Notes: a model not told the origin generated them from the letters alone. DNA of 36,245 nucleotides from Syntrophobacterales bacterium (GCA_017881765.1 JADGQN010000002.1:1-36245), one strand, 5' to 3'; numbered from the stretch's first letter, positions 1 to 7,405 are shown. Numbers and translations: made by a program.

Positions 1-1195
1 AGTATCTTCCCAGATACTCGTACCCAAGCCCTTCATCCCCCAACCTGCCCACGACCATACCATACTTCTGATAGATGCTTGGCAGGTTCTCCTTGTATGG
101 GAGGATTCCTTTCAACACGTCAGCGGCGCCGGAAAGATCCCCACTCCCTTCGAGTGCCGAAGCGAGGAAGTAGCGAGCGATGGGGTCGGTCTCATCGCGT
201 AACACCTCTACTGCTTCTTTGAATCGCTGGCCTCTGACAAACATTTCACCAAGAAAGAGATTCCTGTACGGCGACCCCATGTTCCGGATGATCTCTTCGG
301 CCTTAGCCGCGTTGCCCTTGAGGGTGTAAACGAGCGCGGCTCCGTAGGCGCCGACGGGATCCTTCGGATCTCTCCCATGCTTCCCCAGCCACATTTCCTC
401 GATGGCAGGACTGAGAGGCCTATTCAGGATTTTCAACCTCGCCTGAACGTACGGAAAAAAATCCGTCTTCACCGTGGTCTTGGGTAAAGTAATTCTGCTT
501 TCAATTTTTGCTGCCCGAATATCGGAGTAGGGGTGGGTGAGGAGGTACTGCGGAACCGCCTTTTCAGACTCGGTAGAACGAATCTTCTTCAAGAAATCGG
601 CAAGACCGCGCCCACTGTAACCTGACGCCTCTGTGGTGGCCAGTCCGGCCATGTCTGCCTCGTCTTCGTACTCACGGGAGAACTTGAGGGACAGGGTCTG
701 GGAGGCAGCCATAGTGGAAGTCATCAGGGCCGGGCCAAGGGCGCCTGCTCCGGGTATCAGCGCGCCCAGCAGTATGCCCGCGAGCGAAGCTATACTGAGC
801 GGCTTCTCTTTTTCCATGCTTTTGGCGACGTGACGTCTGGCGACGTGGCCAAGCTCATGTGCGAGAACGCCTGCTACTTCTTCTTCCCGATCGGCCATTT
901 CGATGAGGCCCGTCGTCACATACGCATATCCACCCATGGTCGCAAAAGCATTGGGCGTCGGTGACTCGACGACGGTGAGTCTGACGGGAAAGGGCACGCC
1001 GGCGTTCGGTTCAAGCCTCTTGGCGATCCTCCCTATATAGAGGCATACGTACGGATCGTTGTTCAGCCTGAATGATCTGAGCACCTCGAGGTGAATCTGC
1101 TTGCCGGCCTTCTCTTCATCGCTCAGCGTGAGGCCCGACGCGGTAAAGGGAAGACAGACAAGGAGGATTGCGACCGTGAGGGCTTTGAATTTCAT
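1..1195 (-). CDS. M48-family zinc metalloprotease with C-terminal TPR-like region (BepA/YfgC-like), 3' end cut by window
   Basis: The frame is open from the ATG at 1195 to the window edge (398 codons seen, no stop). Residues 1-20 form a signal peptide (positive start MKFK, then a hydrophobic stretch ending near FTASG), so the enzyme should be periplasmic. The zinc site HELGH is at residues 113-117, and the third ligand is probably E179 in the downstream DEAD-like stretch DEADMAGL. After about residue 280 the sequence becomes helical and TPR-like (AAKAEEIIRNMG, FKEAVEVLRDE, DLSGAADVLKGI), the layout of BepA, which degrades or chaperones misassembled outer-membrane proteins. The ATG overlaps the stop of the upstream D-Ala-D-Ala carboxypeptidase gene (ATGA), so the two are probably translationally coupled. 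The family assignment is firm; the BepA-like role is inferred from architecture. Confidence 0.9.
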   Translation of the reverse strand, partial: MKFKALTVAILLVCLPFTASGLTLSDEEKAGKQIHLEVLRSFRLNNDPYVCLYIGRIAKRLEPNAGVPFPVRLTVVESPTPNAFATMGGYAYVTTGLIEMADREEEVAGVLAHELGHVARRHVAKSMEKEKPLSIASLAGILLGALIPGAGALGPALMTSTMAASQTLSLKFSREYEDEADMAGLATTEASGYSGRGLADFLKKIRSTESEKAVPQYLLTHPYSDIRAAKIESRITLPKTTVKTDFFPYVQARLKILNRPLSPAIEEMWLGKHGRDPKDPVGAYGAALVYTLKGNAAKAEEIIRNMGSPYRNLFLGEMFVRGQRFKEAVEVLRDETDPIARYFLASALEGSGDLSGAADVLKGILPYKENLPSIYQKYGMVVGRLGDEGLGYEYLGRY

Positions 1196-2154
1196 CGACA
1201 ACTTTTTGCTTTTCGGCCCTTCGATCTCTTTGCCTTCCTGGAGGATTTTTTTACCGCCGGAGGATGCTGCACAGGCATCTTATACGAGGAAAGAGTGATG
1301 GCGGACGCTTTAGCCAGCGTCAGTTCCGTCTTTGTCGGGAGTCGCTCGTAAAGCTGGCCGAGGATATCAACGGCATCGCCCCAGAGGTTTCTGCTTCCGA
1401 GGAGCGCAAGGATATAGACGTGGCCATCCTTTTCGAAGGCCCCCACGTAACAGTGTTTGGACACTCTAGTAAAACCGGTTTTACCGCCGATGGAAGGCTC
1501 GAAGCAGAACAGGAGTCGGTTGTGGTTTGCGTAACGTATGTCCTGTCTCCCTCCTTTGAAGAGGAAATATCTCTGGGAAACGATCTCCCGAAATTGATCG
1601 TTGGAGAGCGCATATCGAAACATGAGGGCAAGGTCCCAGCAGGTACTATAGTGACCGGGCACATAGAGCCCTGAAGCATTTCTGAAGTGCGTGTTTATTG
1701 CGCCAATCTCGCGGGCCTTCTCATTCATCATGGCCGCAAAATCTTCCTCGCTTCCGGCTATAGCGAGACCAAGCGTATAAGCCGCGTCGTTGGCCGATTC
1801 GACCATCGTTCCCCTGATGAGGTCTGCTGCCCTGTAGGATTTGCCGGGCGCAAGATTCAATTTCGAAGGAGGTATCGTGCGCACGCTTGCGGTCGCGGTA
1901 ATCGGTGACGATCCGTCCAGCTTTTCGAGGGCGAGAATTGTGGTCATCACCTTTGTCGTGCTCGCCGGGGGAAGCTCCTCATGATAGTTTTTTCCCGCAA
2001 GCACCGCCATAGTCTCCTTTTCTACCAGCAGGTAAGCACGTGCGGTAATCTGCGCTTCCGCGTGGAGACAGAGAGAAAAAAGTGTGATCACAACTGCCAC
2101 AGCAAGAACCAGGACGCGTTTACGTATGATTGCACCCCCTGACTGTATATTCAA
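1192..2154 (-). CDS. D-alanyl-D-alanine carboxypeptidase (PBP5/6, peptidase S11 family)
   Basis: This is a serine peptidase that removes the terminal D-Ala of peptidoglycan side chains in the periplasm. Counting from a TTG start at 2154 (320 residues), the three S11 motifs are present: STTK at 65-68 (nucleophile Ser65, general base Lys68), SAN at 120-122 and KTG at 225-227. A signal peptide with an RKR start precedes a hydrophobic core ending HAEA. The C-terminus is Lys/Arg/Ser rich and shorter than a full PBP5 tail. The start is uncertain. A longer frame opens at GTG 2214, but a good promoter (2177-2205) lies inside that extension. The best Shine-Dalgarno, AGGGGGTG, points at in-frame ATC/ATA codons at 2130/2127 instead. 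It is followed by the M48 protease gene with a 4-base overlap. Confidence 0.88.
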   Translation of the reverse strand: MNIQSGGAIIRKRVLVLAVAVVITLFSLCLHAEAQITARAYLLVEKETMAVLAGKNYHEELPPASTTKVMTTILALEKLDGSSPITATASVRTIPPSKLNLAPGKSYRAADLIRGTMVESANDAAYTLGLAIAGSEEDFAAMMNEKAREIGAINTHFRNASGLYVPGHYSTCWDLALMFRYALSNDQFREIVSQRYFLFKGGRQDIRYANHNRLLFCFEPSIGGKTGFTRVSKHCYVGAFEKDGHVYILALLGSRNLWGDAVDILGQLYERLPTKTELTLAKASAITLSSYKMPVQHPPAVKKSSRKAKRSKGRKAKSCR

Positions 2155-2176
2155 AGCCGCTCTGTATCTGTACTGC

Positions 2177-2205
2177 AGTATATATGCCAATGCTGTTTTT
2201 TTCAA
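2177..2205 (-). promoter_or_regulatory. Sigma-70-like promoter for the carboxypeptidase-M48 operon
   Basis: On the minus strand TTGAAA (2205-2200, 5/6 to TTGACA) is followed by exactly 17 bases and TATACT (2182-2177, 5/6 to TATAAT). Transcription would start near 2170, which places the GTG at 2214 upstream of the transcript and argues that the carboxypeptidase begins further downstream. Confidence 0.55.
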
Positions 2206-2460
2206 GTAGGCCACGGGGTCCGATATCAGGCAACGGCCATTTGACTTGGCCTACGTGTCCCGGTATAAGACAAGTCTGATGGCAAAAATTCTACCGTGCC
2301 CCCTATCTATAGTTATCGCACTTTTCACCGTATCCTGCATAAGCACCATGCCTCCTTTCAATGAGGTGAACTGGCGGCATCATGCGGAAAGCTGCAACGT
2401 GGGTACCCGGAAGGTATACATAGCGAAGCATCCCCGGTGGGACATGAAGGCAAATTGGTA

Positions 2461-2805
2461 TTACTTTTCGTCGCGGGGTTTGACGGCAATATCAAGCACA
2501 ACGGCCTGTACGATGTCGAAGAGCACATCGTCGGAAGGGTCCACCCTCTGCCTCTCAAAGTAAGAGAGTGCGGCGGAACGGATATCACTGAGAACCTGGA
2601 CACAATCCTGCTTCCAGAAAGCCCGGTCCTCCGCCATGTTTCTCACGGCATCAATGGTCCACTGAGCTGCTCCGGCGTGCGTGGGGGTACTTAACCCGTC
2701 CATAACGTCGCATAGCTGGTTGGCGATCTGCCCGGCGGAATATTGCTTGACATAGTACTCTATGAAAGCCTTAAACGTCCGATGTTTTGAAGTATCAATC
2801 AGCAT
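2461..2805 (-). CDS. Hypothetical protein, 114 residues
   Basis: I do not recognise this family. The product is soluble, with no signal peptide or membrane segment, and looks largely alpha-helical; it has three cysteines (near residues 32, 68 and further on none paired as a CxxC). Composition and codon use resemble the neighbouring genes, and a modest Shine-Dalgarno (AAGAG, with a start spacing of about 6) precedes the ATG at 2805. It lies downstream of the radical SAM gene on the same strand, separated by 121 bases that contain a REP-like hairpin. The opposite-strand frame over 2246-2563 is judged to be its shadow. It is probably real because it is the only well-formed frame in the interval, but it has no functional clue. 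Confidence 0.6.
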   Translation of the reverse strand: MLIDTSKHRTFKAFIEYYVKQYSAGQIANQLCDVMDGLSTPTHAGAAQWTIDAVRNMAEDRAFWKQDCVQVLSDIRSAALSYFERQRVDPSDDVLFDIVQAVVLDIAVKPRDEK

Positions 2806-2882
2806 TGTTCACTCTTATCACAGATTCTAACGCTCATCAAAGAACATTCACCGGTACTTGGCGAGGCGAGCAGCCGAGGAAC

Positions 2883-2905
2883 ACCCGTGAAAAGACGCCA
2901 CGGGT
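2883..2905. repeat. REP-like hairpin ACCCGTG...CACGGGT
   Basis: A 7-bp perfect stem (ACCCGTG at 2883-2889, CACGGGT at 2899-2905) closes a 9-base loop and is followed by ACGCGG. No T-run follows on either strand, so it is not a classical terminator. The same ACCCG/CGGGTAC signature occurs at 7430-7451 and twice at 30530-30596. Confidence 0.5.
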
Positions 2906-2926
2906 ACGCGGCTTGGTCCTTGCAAT

Positions 2927-4435
2927 TTATTCCGGGTAACCCATGTTCCCGCAACTCACCTTTCTGAAATGAAAACCGCAGATCGCCAGGCCAATAGCGA
3001 GCGGCATAAGACGCGGGTGCTTGAAGAGCGACCAGGCGAGCAGCTTCCAGTATTGAAAGCGCTCCTTTCCAGCTATGCCCAGGACAAAAACAGTTCTCAC
3101 GAAAGCGGTCACGTAACTCAAGTGAAAATGGAACATTTTCTGCTGGGAGGGGGTATAGTCGGCCAGGAATCGCCTAATCCGCTCGTAGTAGCATTTCGGG
3201 GAATAGATCGTATCCAGGGTTCTCTGATAGCCGCTGACAAGGAGCTCCCGGTTCATCTTCGGGATGAAATTCATTGACAGGTCCATGTGATCTCCCGAGA
3301 TGTCGTTAAGGAGACGACCTTCCTTGACGAGGCGTTCGTACAGCCGTGTTCCGCGTGGAGCGTTCAGCAGTCCCACCATTGCGGTGACTATGCCGCTCTC
3401 TTGTATGAACTTGGTGAGCCGATCAAAGATCGAGGGCGGGTCATTATCAAACCCGAGGATAAACCCTCCCTGGACCTGTAATCCTGATTTTTGGATAGTC
3501 TTCACGCACTCCATGAGGTTGCGATCCTTGTTCTGGAATTTGTTGCACTCGGCGAGGCTGGCTTCGTTCGGTGTTTCAATGCCCACAAAGACGGTGTCAA
3601 AGCCCGCGTGCCCCATGAGTCTCATGAGCTCAGGGTCGTCCGCAAGGTTGATAGAGGCCTCTGTTGCGAACGCAAACGGATAGTTCATTTTCTTCATCCA
3701 ATCACACATGGCGGGTAGTACTTCCTTCTTCAATTTTGCCTTGTTTCCGATAAAATTATCATCTACGAAAAAGACACTTCCCCTCCAGCCTGTCTGATGA
3801 AGATGGTCCAATTCCGCAATAATCTGAGCCGTGCCCTTCGTCCTTGGCTTTTGACCATAGAGCACCGTGATGTTACAGAACTCACAGTTGAAAGGACAGC
3901 CGCGCGAATACTGTATGTTCATCGAAGCGTAGTTCCTCTTTTTGACCATATCCCACAGCGGGATCGGCGTCTGCTCCATATCGGCCCAACGGTCCGATGT
4001 ATAGACGCGTTGAACCCTGCCCCTCTCCAGGTCCTCTAAAAACAGGGGGAGCGTTATCTCCGCCTCGTTAAGAACCAGATGGTCGACGTCGGGAAAATCT
4101 TCCGGTATTGCAGTGAAAAGAGGGCCTCCCCCAACGGTCTTGACCCCTAAAGCTTTACATCGCGCTATGACCTGTTGCACGGATTGCTTCTGGATGCACA
4201 TAGCGCTGATAAAGACGTAATCCGCCCATCGAAGGTCTTTATCCTCAAGAGGCCGTACCGGCATATCGACGAGCCTCTTCTCCCAGTTCCCCGGAATCAT
4301 CGCAGCGACCGTGAGGAGACCGAGCGGCGGAGAGCCTGCTTTTTTTGATATGAATTTGAGAGCATACTTATATGACCAGAATGTGTCAGGATGTTTAGGG
4401 TAGACCAGCAAAACATTCTTGCCTGTCGTTGACAT
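2927..4435 (-). CDS. B12-binding-domain radical SAM protein with C-terminal DUF4070-like region
   Basis: The 502-residue product has a cobalamin-binding-like Rossmann domain at about 1-150. The radical SAM domain has the [4Fe-4S] motif C180-x3-C184-x2-C187 (in SRGCPFNCEFCNI). A C-terminal region from about residue 350 (MVGLLNAPRGTRLYERL, then NFIPKMNRELL) resembles the DUF4070 class that includes the hopanoid C-2 methylase HpnP. Such enzymes usually methylate unactivated carbons using S-adenosylmethionine and methylcobalamin, but the class is broad and nothing nearby (no squalene-hopene cyclase) fixes the substrate. The ATG at 4435 has a strong Shine-Dalgarno, GGAGGTGAG. A dedicated promoter (4569-4597) gives a leader of about 125 bases. 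I see no cobalamin-riboswitch box in that leader. Confidence 0.85.
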   Translation of the reverse strand: MSTTGKNVLLVYPKHPDTFWSYKYALKFISKKAGSPPLGLLTVAAMIPGNWEKRLVDMPVRPLEDKDLRWADYVFISAMCIQKQSVQQVIARCKALGVKTVGGGPLFTAIPEDFPDVDHLVLNEAEITLPLFLEDLERGRVQRVYTSDRWADMEQTPIPLWDMVKKRNYASMNIQYSRGCPFNCEFCNITVLYGQKPRTKGTAQIIAELDHLHQTGWRGSVFFVDDNFIGNKAKLKKEVLPAMCDWMKKMNYPFAFATEASINLADDPELMRLMGHAGFDTVFVGIETPNEASLAECNKFQNKDRNLMECVKTIQKSGLQVQGGFILGFDNDPPSIFDRLTKFIQESGIVTAMVGLLNAPRGTRLYERLVKEGRLLNDISGDHMDLSMNFIPKMNRELLVSGYQRTLDTIYSPKCYYERIRRFLADYTPSQQKMFHFHLSYVTAFVRTVFVLGIAGKERFQYWKLLAWSLFKHPRLMPLAIGLAICGFHFRKVSCGNMGYPE

Positions 4436-4456
4436 GCTCGGCTCACCTCCGCGCCC

Positions 4457-4483
4457 GACCCACGGTATCGTCTGCTATGGGTC
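4457..4483 (-). other. Hairpin in the leader of the radical SAM gene
   Basis: On the minus strand GACCCA and TGGGTC form a 6-bp stem around a 15-base loop, ending just upstream of the GGAGG ribosome binding site of the radical SAM gene. It may affect translation, but the stem is short and the role is a guess. Confidence 0.25.
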
Positions 4484-4568
4484 ACGCAGTCCTTATAAAC
4501 GTTGATTTTGCGGCCGACTAGCGAGTGTACCTTAGGATCAGATACTCTGAGCTATTCGGCTTTCTAAG

Positions 4569-4597
4569 AATATACCAATCTTCTCTTGTTCTGTGAA
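4569..4597 (-). promoter_or_regulatory. Sigma-70-like promoter of the radical SAM gene
   Basis: Minus-strand TTCACA (4597-4592, 5/6) is followed by 17 bases and TATATT (4574-4569, 5/6). The start site would be near 4562. The rest of the bioD-radical SAM gap (4436-4679) holds only this promoter and the leader; no T-tailed terminator for bioD is seen. Confidence 0.5.
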
Positions 4598-4679
4598 TTC
4601 TTTTTTTCTTCTCGAGTGGTGGACTTTACAAAACCGAGGGTGGGGAGGGAGGTACAGGCCGGTTGCGCTCCCGCCTGTC

Positions 4680-5393
4680 TCATCCGTCAAATAGCGGGCG
4701 CGTATCTACGTGCTTCTCCACTATGTCCGCCAGCAGCGTCCGGTCCGGCAAACCCCGGGGCGCAGTTTCCAGATGAGGGAACAGACCGAGAAGTGGAACA
4801 TCAAGGTAACGGGCAAGCATCTCAGGATTGGTTCTTGCGGCAAGATCCTTCTTGCCTTCGTCGTCATTGAGTATAACGCCGGCAATAGTGACGCCTTCCC
4901 GTTTGAGGTGCGCGCAGGTAAGCAAGGTGTGGTTGATCGTGCCCAGACCCAGCCTGGCCACGACAAGAGCCCGCACATCCCACCTTTTCATGAGATCCAC
5001 ATAGAAGAAATTCCTGGTAATGGGGACGAGGACGCCGCCGGCGCCTTCTATGAAAAGAATCTGGTGGCCGACCTTCAACTGGTTGTAAGCCCGATCAACC
5101 AGTTGAAGGTCGACGCGCACATGTTCCAGTTCGCTCGCCGTCTCCGGAGCGAGGGGGGACTCGAAGCAGTAAGGATTTATGAGCGAGAGGTCATCCTGGC
5201 TGCCCGATGCCTCTTTGAGCAGAATTGCATCCCAGGGAAGGAGGTCCTTACCATGAAGCGTGAGCCCGGCCTCGAAAGGCTTCATCACCCCGACATCAAG
5301 CCCTTTGCGCAACGCGAAAAAGGCTGCCAAGCCGCAAGTGACAACGGTTTTGCCGATGCCGGTATCGGTGCCGGTCACAAAAATGGGTCTCAT
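4680..5393 (-). CDS. bioD: Dethiobiotin synthetase
   Basis: This enzyme closes the ureido ring of dethiobiotin from 7,8-diaminopelargonate, CO2 and ATP, the penultimate step of biotin synthesis in the cytoplasm. The 237 residues are the usual length. The ATP-binding P-loop is GTDTGIGKT at 8-16, the catalytic-type lysine is K38 in MKPFEAG, and the family motif EGAGG is at 116-120. It follows the DUF350 gene with no spacing (TAA directly abuts the ATG), so it is the last gene of a rex-DUF350-bioD transcript. No other bio gene is in the window. Placing it under rex suggests redox-linked expression of biotin synthesis, which is an inference. Confidence 0.95.
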   Translation of the reverse strand: MRPIFVTGTDTGIGKTVVTCGLAAFFALRKGLDVGVMKPFEAGLTLHGKDLLPWDAILLKEASGSQDDLSLINPYCFESPLAPETASELEHVRVDLQLVDRAYNQLKVGHQILFIEGAGGVLVPITRNFFYVDLMKRWDVRALVVARLGLGTINHTLLTCAHLKREGVTIAGVILNDDEGKKDLAARTNPEMLARYLDVPLLGLFPHLETAPRGLPDRTLLADIVEKHVDTRPLFDG

Positions 5394-5603
5394 TTAGCGC
5401 AGTACTGAAGCCAGCAGGATGGCCATGCCTATGCAGATGGCCGCGCAGATCAAGGCATAGCCGAGGTTGCCTTCTTCGGAAATCTTTTTTTCAAAGTCGC
5501 CCGAGAAACTTGCACCCACGATCTTTGTGGCTATCAAGACCACGATCAAGTAGACCGACGCGTAGACGAACATTTCTACGATGTTTCCCAGTATCCGCCA
5601 CAT
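5394..5603 (-). CDS. Small inner-membrane protein, single DUF350-like module
   Basis: The 69-residue product has two predicted membrane helices (about 8-30 and 46-68). Between them, just before the second helix, lies the motif EEGNLGYALICAAICIG. The pattern acidic/basic-x-GN-x-A-x-A...IG is that of DUF350 (YjfL family) proteins, which commonly carry two such modules in about 130 residues; this one has a single module. Function is unknown for the family. It sits 11 bases after rex and directly abuts bioD, so it is part of their operon. The assignment rests on the GN motif and topology only. Confidence 0.7.
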   Translation of the reverse strand: MWRILGNIVEMFVYASVYLIVVLIATKIVGASFSGDFEKKISEEGNLGYALICAAICIGMAILLASVLR

Positions 5604-5614
5604 CTGTTTGCTCC

Positions 5615-6295
5615 TTAGCGGGACAGGTAGTAGACGAGATTGTCCAGCGCCGATGTAAAAAATACGTTTCTCAGCACAACGTTTGGCGGAACCTTTATTT
5701 GTGTTGGAGCGAAATTCATAATGCCTTTAACGTTGGCATCAACCAGCTGTGCCGCAACCGTCTGAGCTGAGGCCGGAGGGGTTGCAATGAGACCGATTTC
5801 TATGTTCCGGGCCTTAACCACTTCCTTGAGGCTGTCTATGTGGAGAATTTCGATGGGCTTGCCCATTTTTTCAGAGATGTGCCCGACTACCGTGACGGGG
5901 TCCTGGTCAAATGCAGCAACGATCTTATAGTTCTGTTTCAAGAATCCCTTGTACATCAGCAAGGCCGAGCCGAGATTTCCGATCCCGATAATGGCGATTC
6001 TCCACTCACGATTTGTGCCCAGTATTTCTTTTATGTGATACCGTAAGTCTTTGACATTGTATCCCATGCCTCTTATACCAAACTCGCCGAAGTATGCGAA
6101 ATCCTTGCGCACCTGAGCTGCATTGACGCTGCATATGGAAGCGATCAGTGCGCTGGACGCCACCTTTTCGCTTTTTGTTTCGAGGTCATCCAGGGCTTTC
6201 AAATAGTTGGAAAGCCTTCTGATGGTCGCTTCAGGGATCTTTGGATACTTTGCCGTTTTTCCGAACTTTCTATCTGCTGGTCTGTCCTGCTCCAC
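5615..6295 (-). CDS. rex: Redox-sensing transcriptional repressor Rex
   Basis: Rex binds DNA when NAD+ is high and releases it when NADH rises, controlling fermentative and respiratory genes. The 226-residue product has an N-terminal winged helix (about 20-85; IPEATIRRLSNYLKAL, then AAQVRKDFAYFGEFG) and a Rossmann NAD(H) domain with GIGNLG at 104-109. A C-terminal swap helix ends LDNLVYYLSR. The start is GTG at 6295, preceded by GAGGTG at good spacing. It is the first gene of an operon with the DUF350 protein and bioD. Two candidate promoters and a perfectly duplicated 21-bp sequence lie upstream, suggesting autoregulation. Confidence 0.96.
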   Translation of the reverse strand: MEQDRPADRKFGKTAKYPKIPEATIRRLSNYLKALDDLETKSEKVASSALIASICSVNAAQVRKDFAYFGEFGIRGMGYNVKDLRYHIKEILGTNREWRIAIIGIGNLGSALLMYKGFLKQNYKIVAAFDQDPVTVVGHISEKMGKPIEILHIDSLKEVVKARNIEIGLIATPPASAQTVAAQLVDANVKGIMNFAPTQIKVPPNVVLRNVFFTSALDNLVYYLSR

Positions 6296-6316
6296 TTTTC
6301 ACCTCATATGTCGAAT

Positions 6317-6345
6317 ACTGTAAAATCAAGAGAAAATTTTATCAA
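6317..6345 (-). promoter_or_regulatory. Proximal rex promoter candidate P2
   Basis: Minus-strand TTGATA (6345-6340, 5/6) lies inside the downstream copy of the 21-bp repeat and is followed by 17 bases and TACAGT (6322-6317, 4/6). It would start transcription near 6310, about 15 bases before the GTG of rex. Confidence 0.4.
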
Positions 6346-6409
6346 GCCGAAAACGTTTTGCCATTGTACACCCTAATGTCTGGTTGAGCAAGAGAAAATT
6401 TTATCAAGC
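6327..6409. repeat. Two identical 21-bp direct repeats bracketing the rex promoter
   Basis: The same 21 bases (plus strand CAAGAGAAAA-TTTTATCAAGC) occur at 6327-6347 and 6389-6409, 62 bases apart start to start. Each has an AAAATTTT core flanked by GA/TC, giving a 14-bp near-palindrome with one mismatched pair. A perfect palindrome AAAACGTTTT lies between them at 6350-6359. The upstream copy overlaps the -35 of P1; the downstream copy covers the first transcribed bases of P1 and the -35 of P2. Confidence 0.7.
6363..6391 (-). promoter_or_regulatory. Distal rex promoter candidate P1
   Basis: Minus-strand TTGCTC (6391-6386) is followed by 17 bases and TACAAT (6368-6363, 5/6). Transcription would start near 6356. 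The region 6420-6594 upstream of it, up to the dapB stop, shows nothing recognisable. Confidence 0.45.
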
Positions 6410-6594
6410 TAGGAGCACAGTCTCAGCGGGGCGCTCTCGTCTCGATTGCAATGATTCGAACAGGCGCAGAAGGAAACGTTCTCCACAGTCGTGGTAGGAA
6501 TTTTCTTGGGATCGCGGGTGCAGTTACAAACCCGAAATCCGTGCGTGCGAGTGGGCCGGCTGACACGAGCAACCCAGAGGGCCGCCGGCTTAGT

Positions 6595-7395
6595 CTACTG
6601 TACGAGACCCAGAACATCTTTCATGTCATAAACACCGGGGGGCTGGCGCGTGAGCCATTTGGCGGCAAGCAGGGCACCGCGGGAAAAATTATCCCGGGAG
6701 GCTGCCCTGTGGGTGATCTCCAGGCGTTCGCCGAGACCGACAAAAAATACGGTGTGTTCTCCGACGATATCACCGCCACGGACGGCAAGGACACCTATCT
6801 CCCCGGGTTTGCGCTCGCCAACCATGCCGTCTCTGCCAGAGACCTGGAACGAAGGCGTTGCGGGTCGGGCCGCTTCTATTACATGCCGGAGCCTGACCGC
6901 GGTACCGCTCGGCGCGTCTTTTTTCCATTTGTGGTGGAGCTCCAGAATCTCGACATCGTAGTCGGCTGTGAGGGCAGATGCGGCCCGGCGCACGAGATCG
7001 AACATCAGGTTAACGCCGATGCTCATATTGGGCGATATCACTACCCTTGCTCCGGCCATCCTGGATATTTCCTGAAAGGCATTCTGGGGAAATCCCGTTG
7101 TTCCTATCACCATGGCCTTGCGACTGGCGACTGCCAGTCTGAAATGCTCAAGCGTTGAGGCAGGTTCTGTAAAATCAACGATAACATCGGCGAGCTCAAT
7201 CACCCGGGCCGGATCGTCGCTTACGTTGCAGGTCGCGGGCACTCCTGGCAGTGCGACGTCGAGCCTCTTCCCCACCATCGGATGGCCCTTTCTTTCCAAC
7301 CCTCCGACTACGTCAAACTCCGGGTCGGACAGAGCGAGTTTCAGTATGGCGCTGCCCATCCTTCCACAGACTCCGGCGATAGCCAGCTTAATCAT
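6595..7395 (-). CDS. dapB: 4-hydroxy-tetrahydrodipicolinate reductase
   Basis: DapB reduces the DapA product to tetrahydrodipicolinate with NAD(P)H in the lysine/diaminopimelate pathway. The 266 residues are typical. The nucleotide-binding motif GVCGRMG is at 8-14, and the catalytic block has H154-H155 and K158 followed by the substrate loop DAPSGTA (160-166). The ATG at 7395 is preceded by GGAGGG. In the lysA-dapF-dapA operon this gene is last, but it is separated from dapA by 272 bases that contain an inverted-repeat element ending a base or two before its Shine-Dalgarno. It may therefore be expressed less tightly with the rest, or from a promoter within the insert. Confidence 0.96.
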   Translation of the reverse strand: MIKLAIAGVCGRMGSAILKLALSDPEFDVVGGLERKGHPMVGKRLDVALPGVPATCNVSDDPARVIELADVIVDFTEPASTLEHFRLAVASRKAMVIGTTGFPQNAFQEISRMAGARVVISPNMSIGVNLMFDLVRRAASALTADYDVEILELHHKWKKDAPSGTAVRLRHVIEAARPATPSFQVSGRDGMVGERKPGEIGVLAVRGGDIVGEHTVFFVGLGERLEITHRAASRDNFSRGALLAAKWLTRQPPGVYDMKDVLGLVQ

Positions 7396-7405
7396 AGTCC
7401 CTCCA

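Noticed and set aside
2246..2563. Plus-strand frame with a lipobox-like LFTVSC
   Set aside because: No ribosome binding site, lies against the hypothetical gene on the other strand, and the rest is low-complexity Ser/Thr shadow sequence.
4440..4562. Cobalamin riboswitch before the B12 radical SAM gene
   Set aside because: The leader lacks a recognisable B12 box and is short for that riboswitch class.
4710..5408. 232-residue plus-strand frame
   Set aside because: It is exactly antisense to bioD, whose motifs are complete; a high-GC shadow frame.
6440..6480. GTTCGAATC on the minus strand suggesting a tRNA T-loop
   Set aside because: The flanking bases do not pair as a T-stem and no other tRNA arms are present.
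6423..6617. 64-residue minus-strand frame downstream of dapB
   Set aside because: Overlaps the end of dapB out of frame, no ribosome binding site, composition unlike a protein.
6451..7158. 235-residue plus-strand frame
   Set aside because: Mostly antisense to dapB; the part outside shows no ribosome binding site or recognisable domain.
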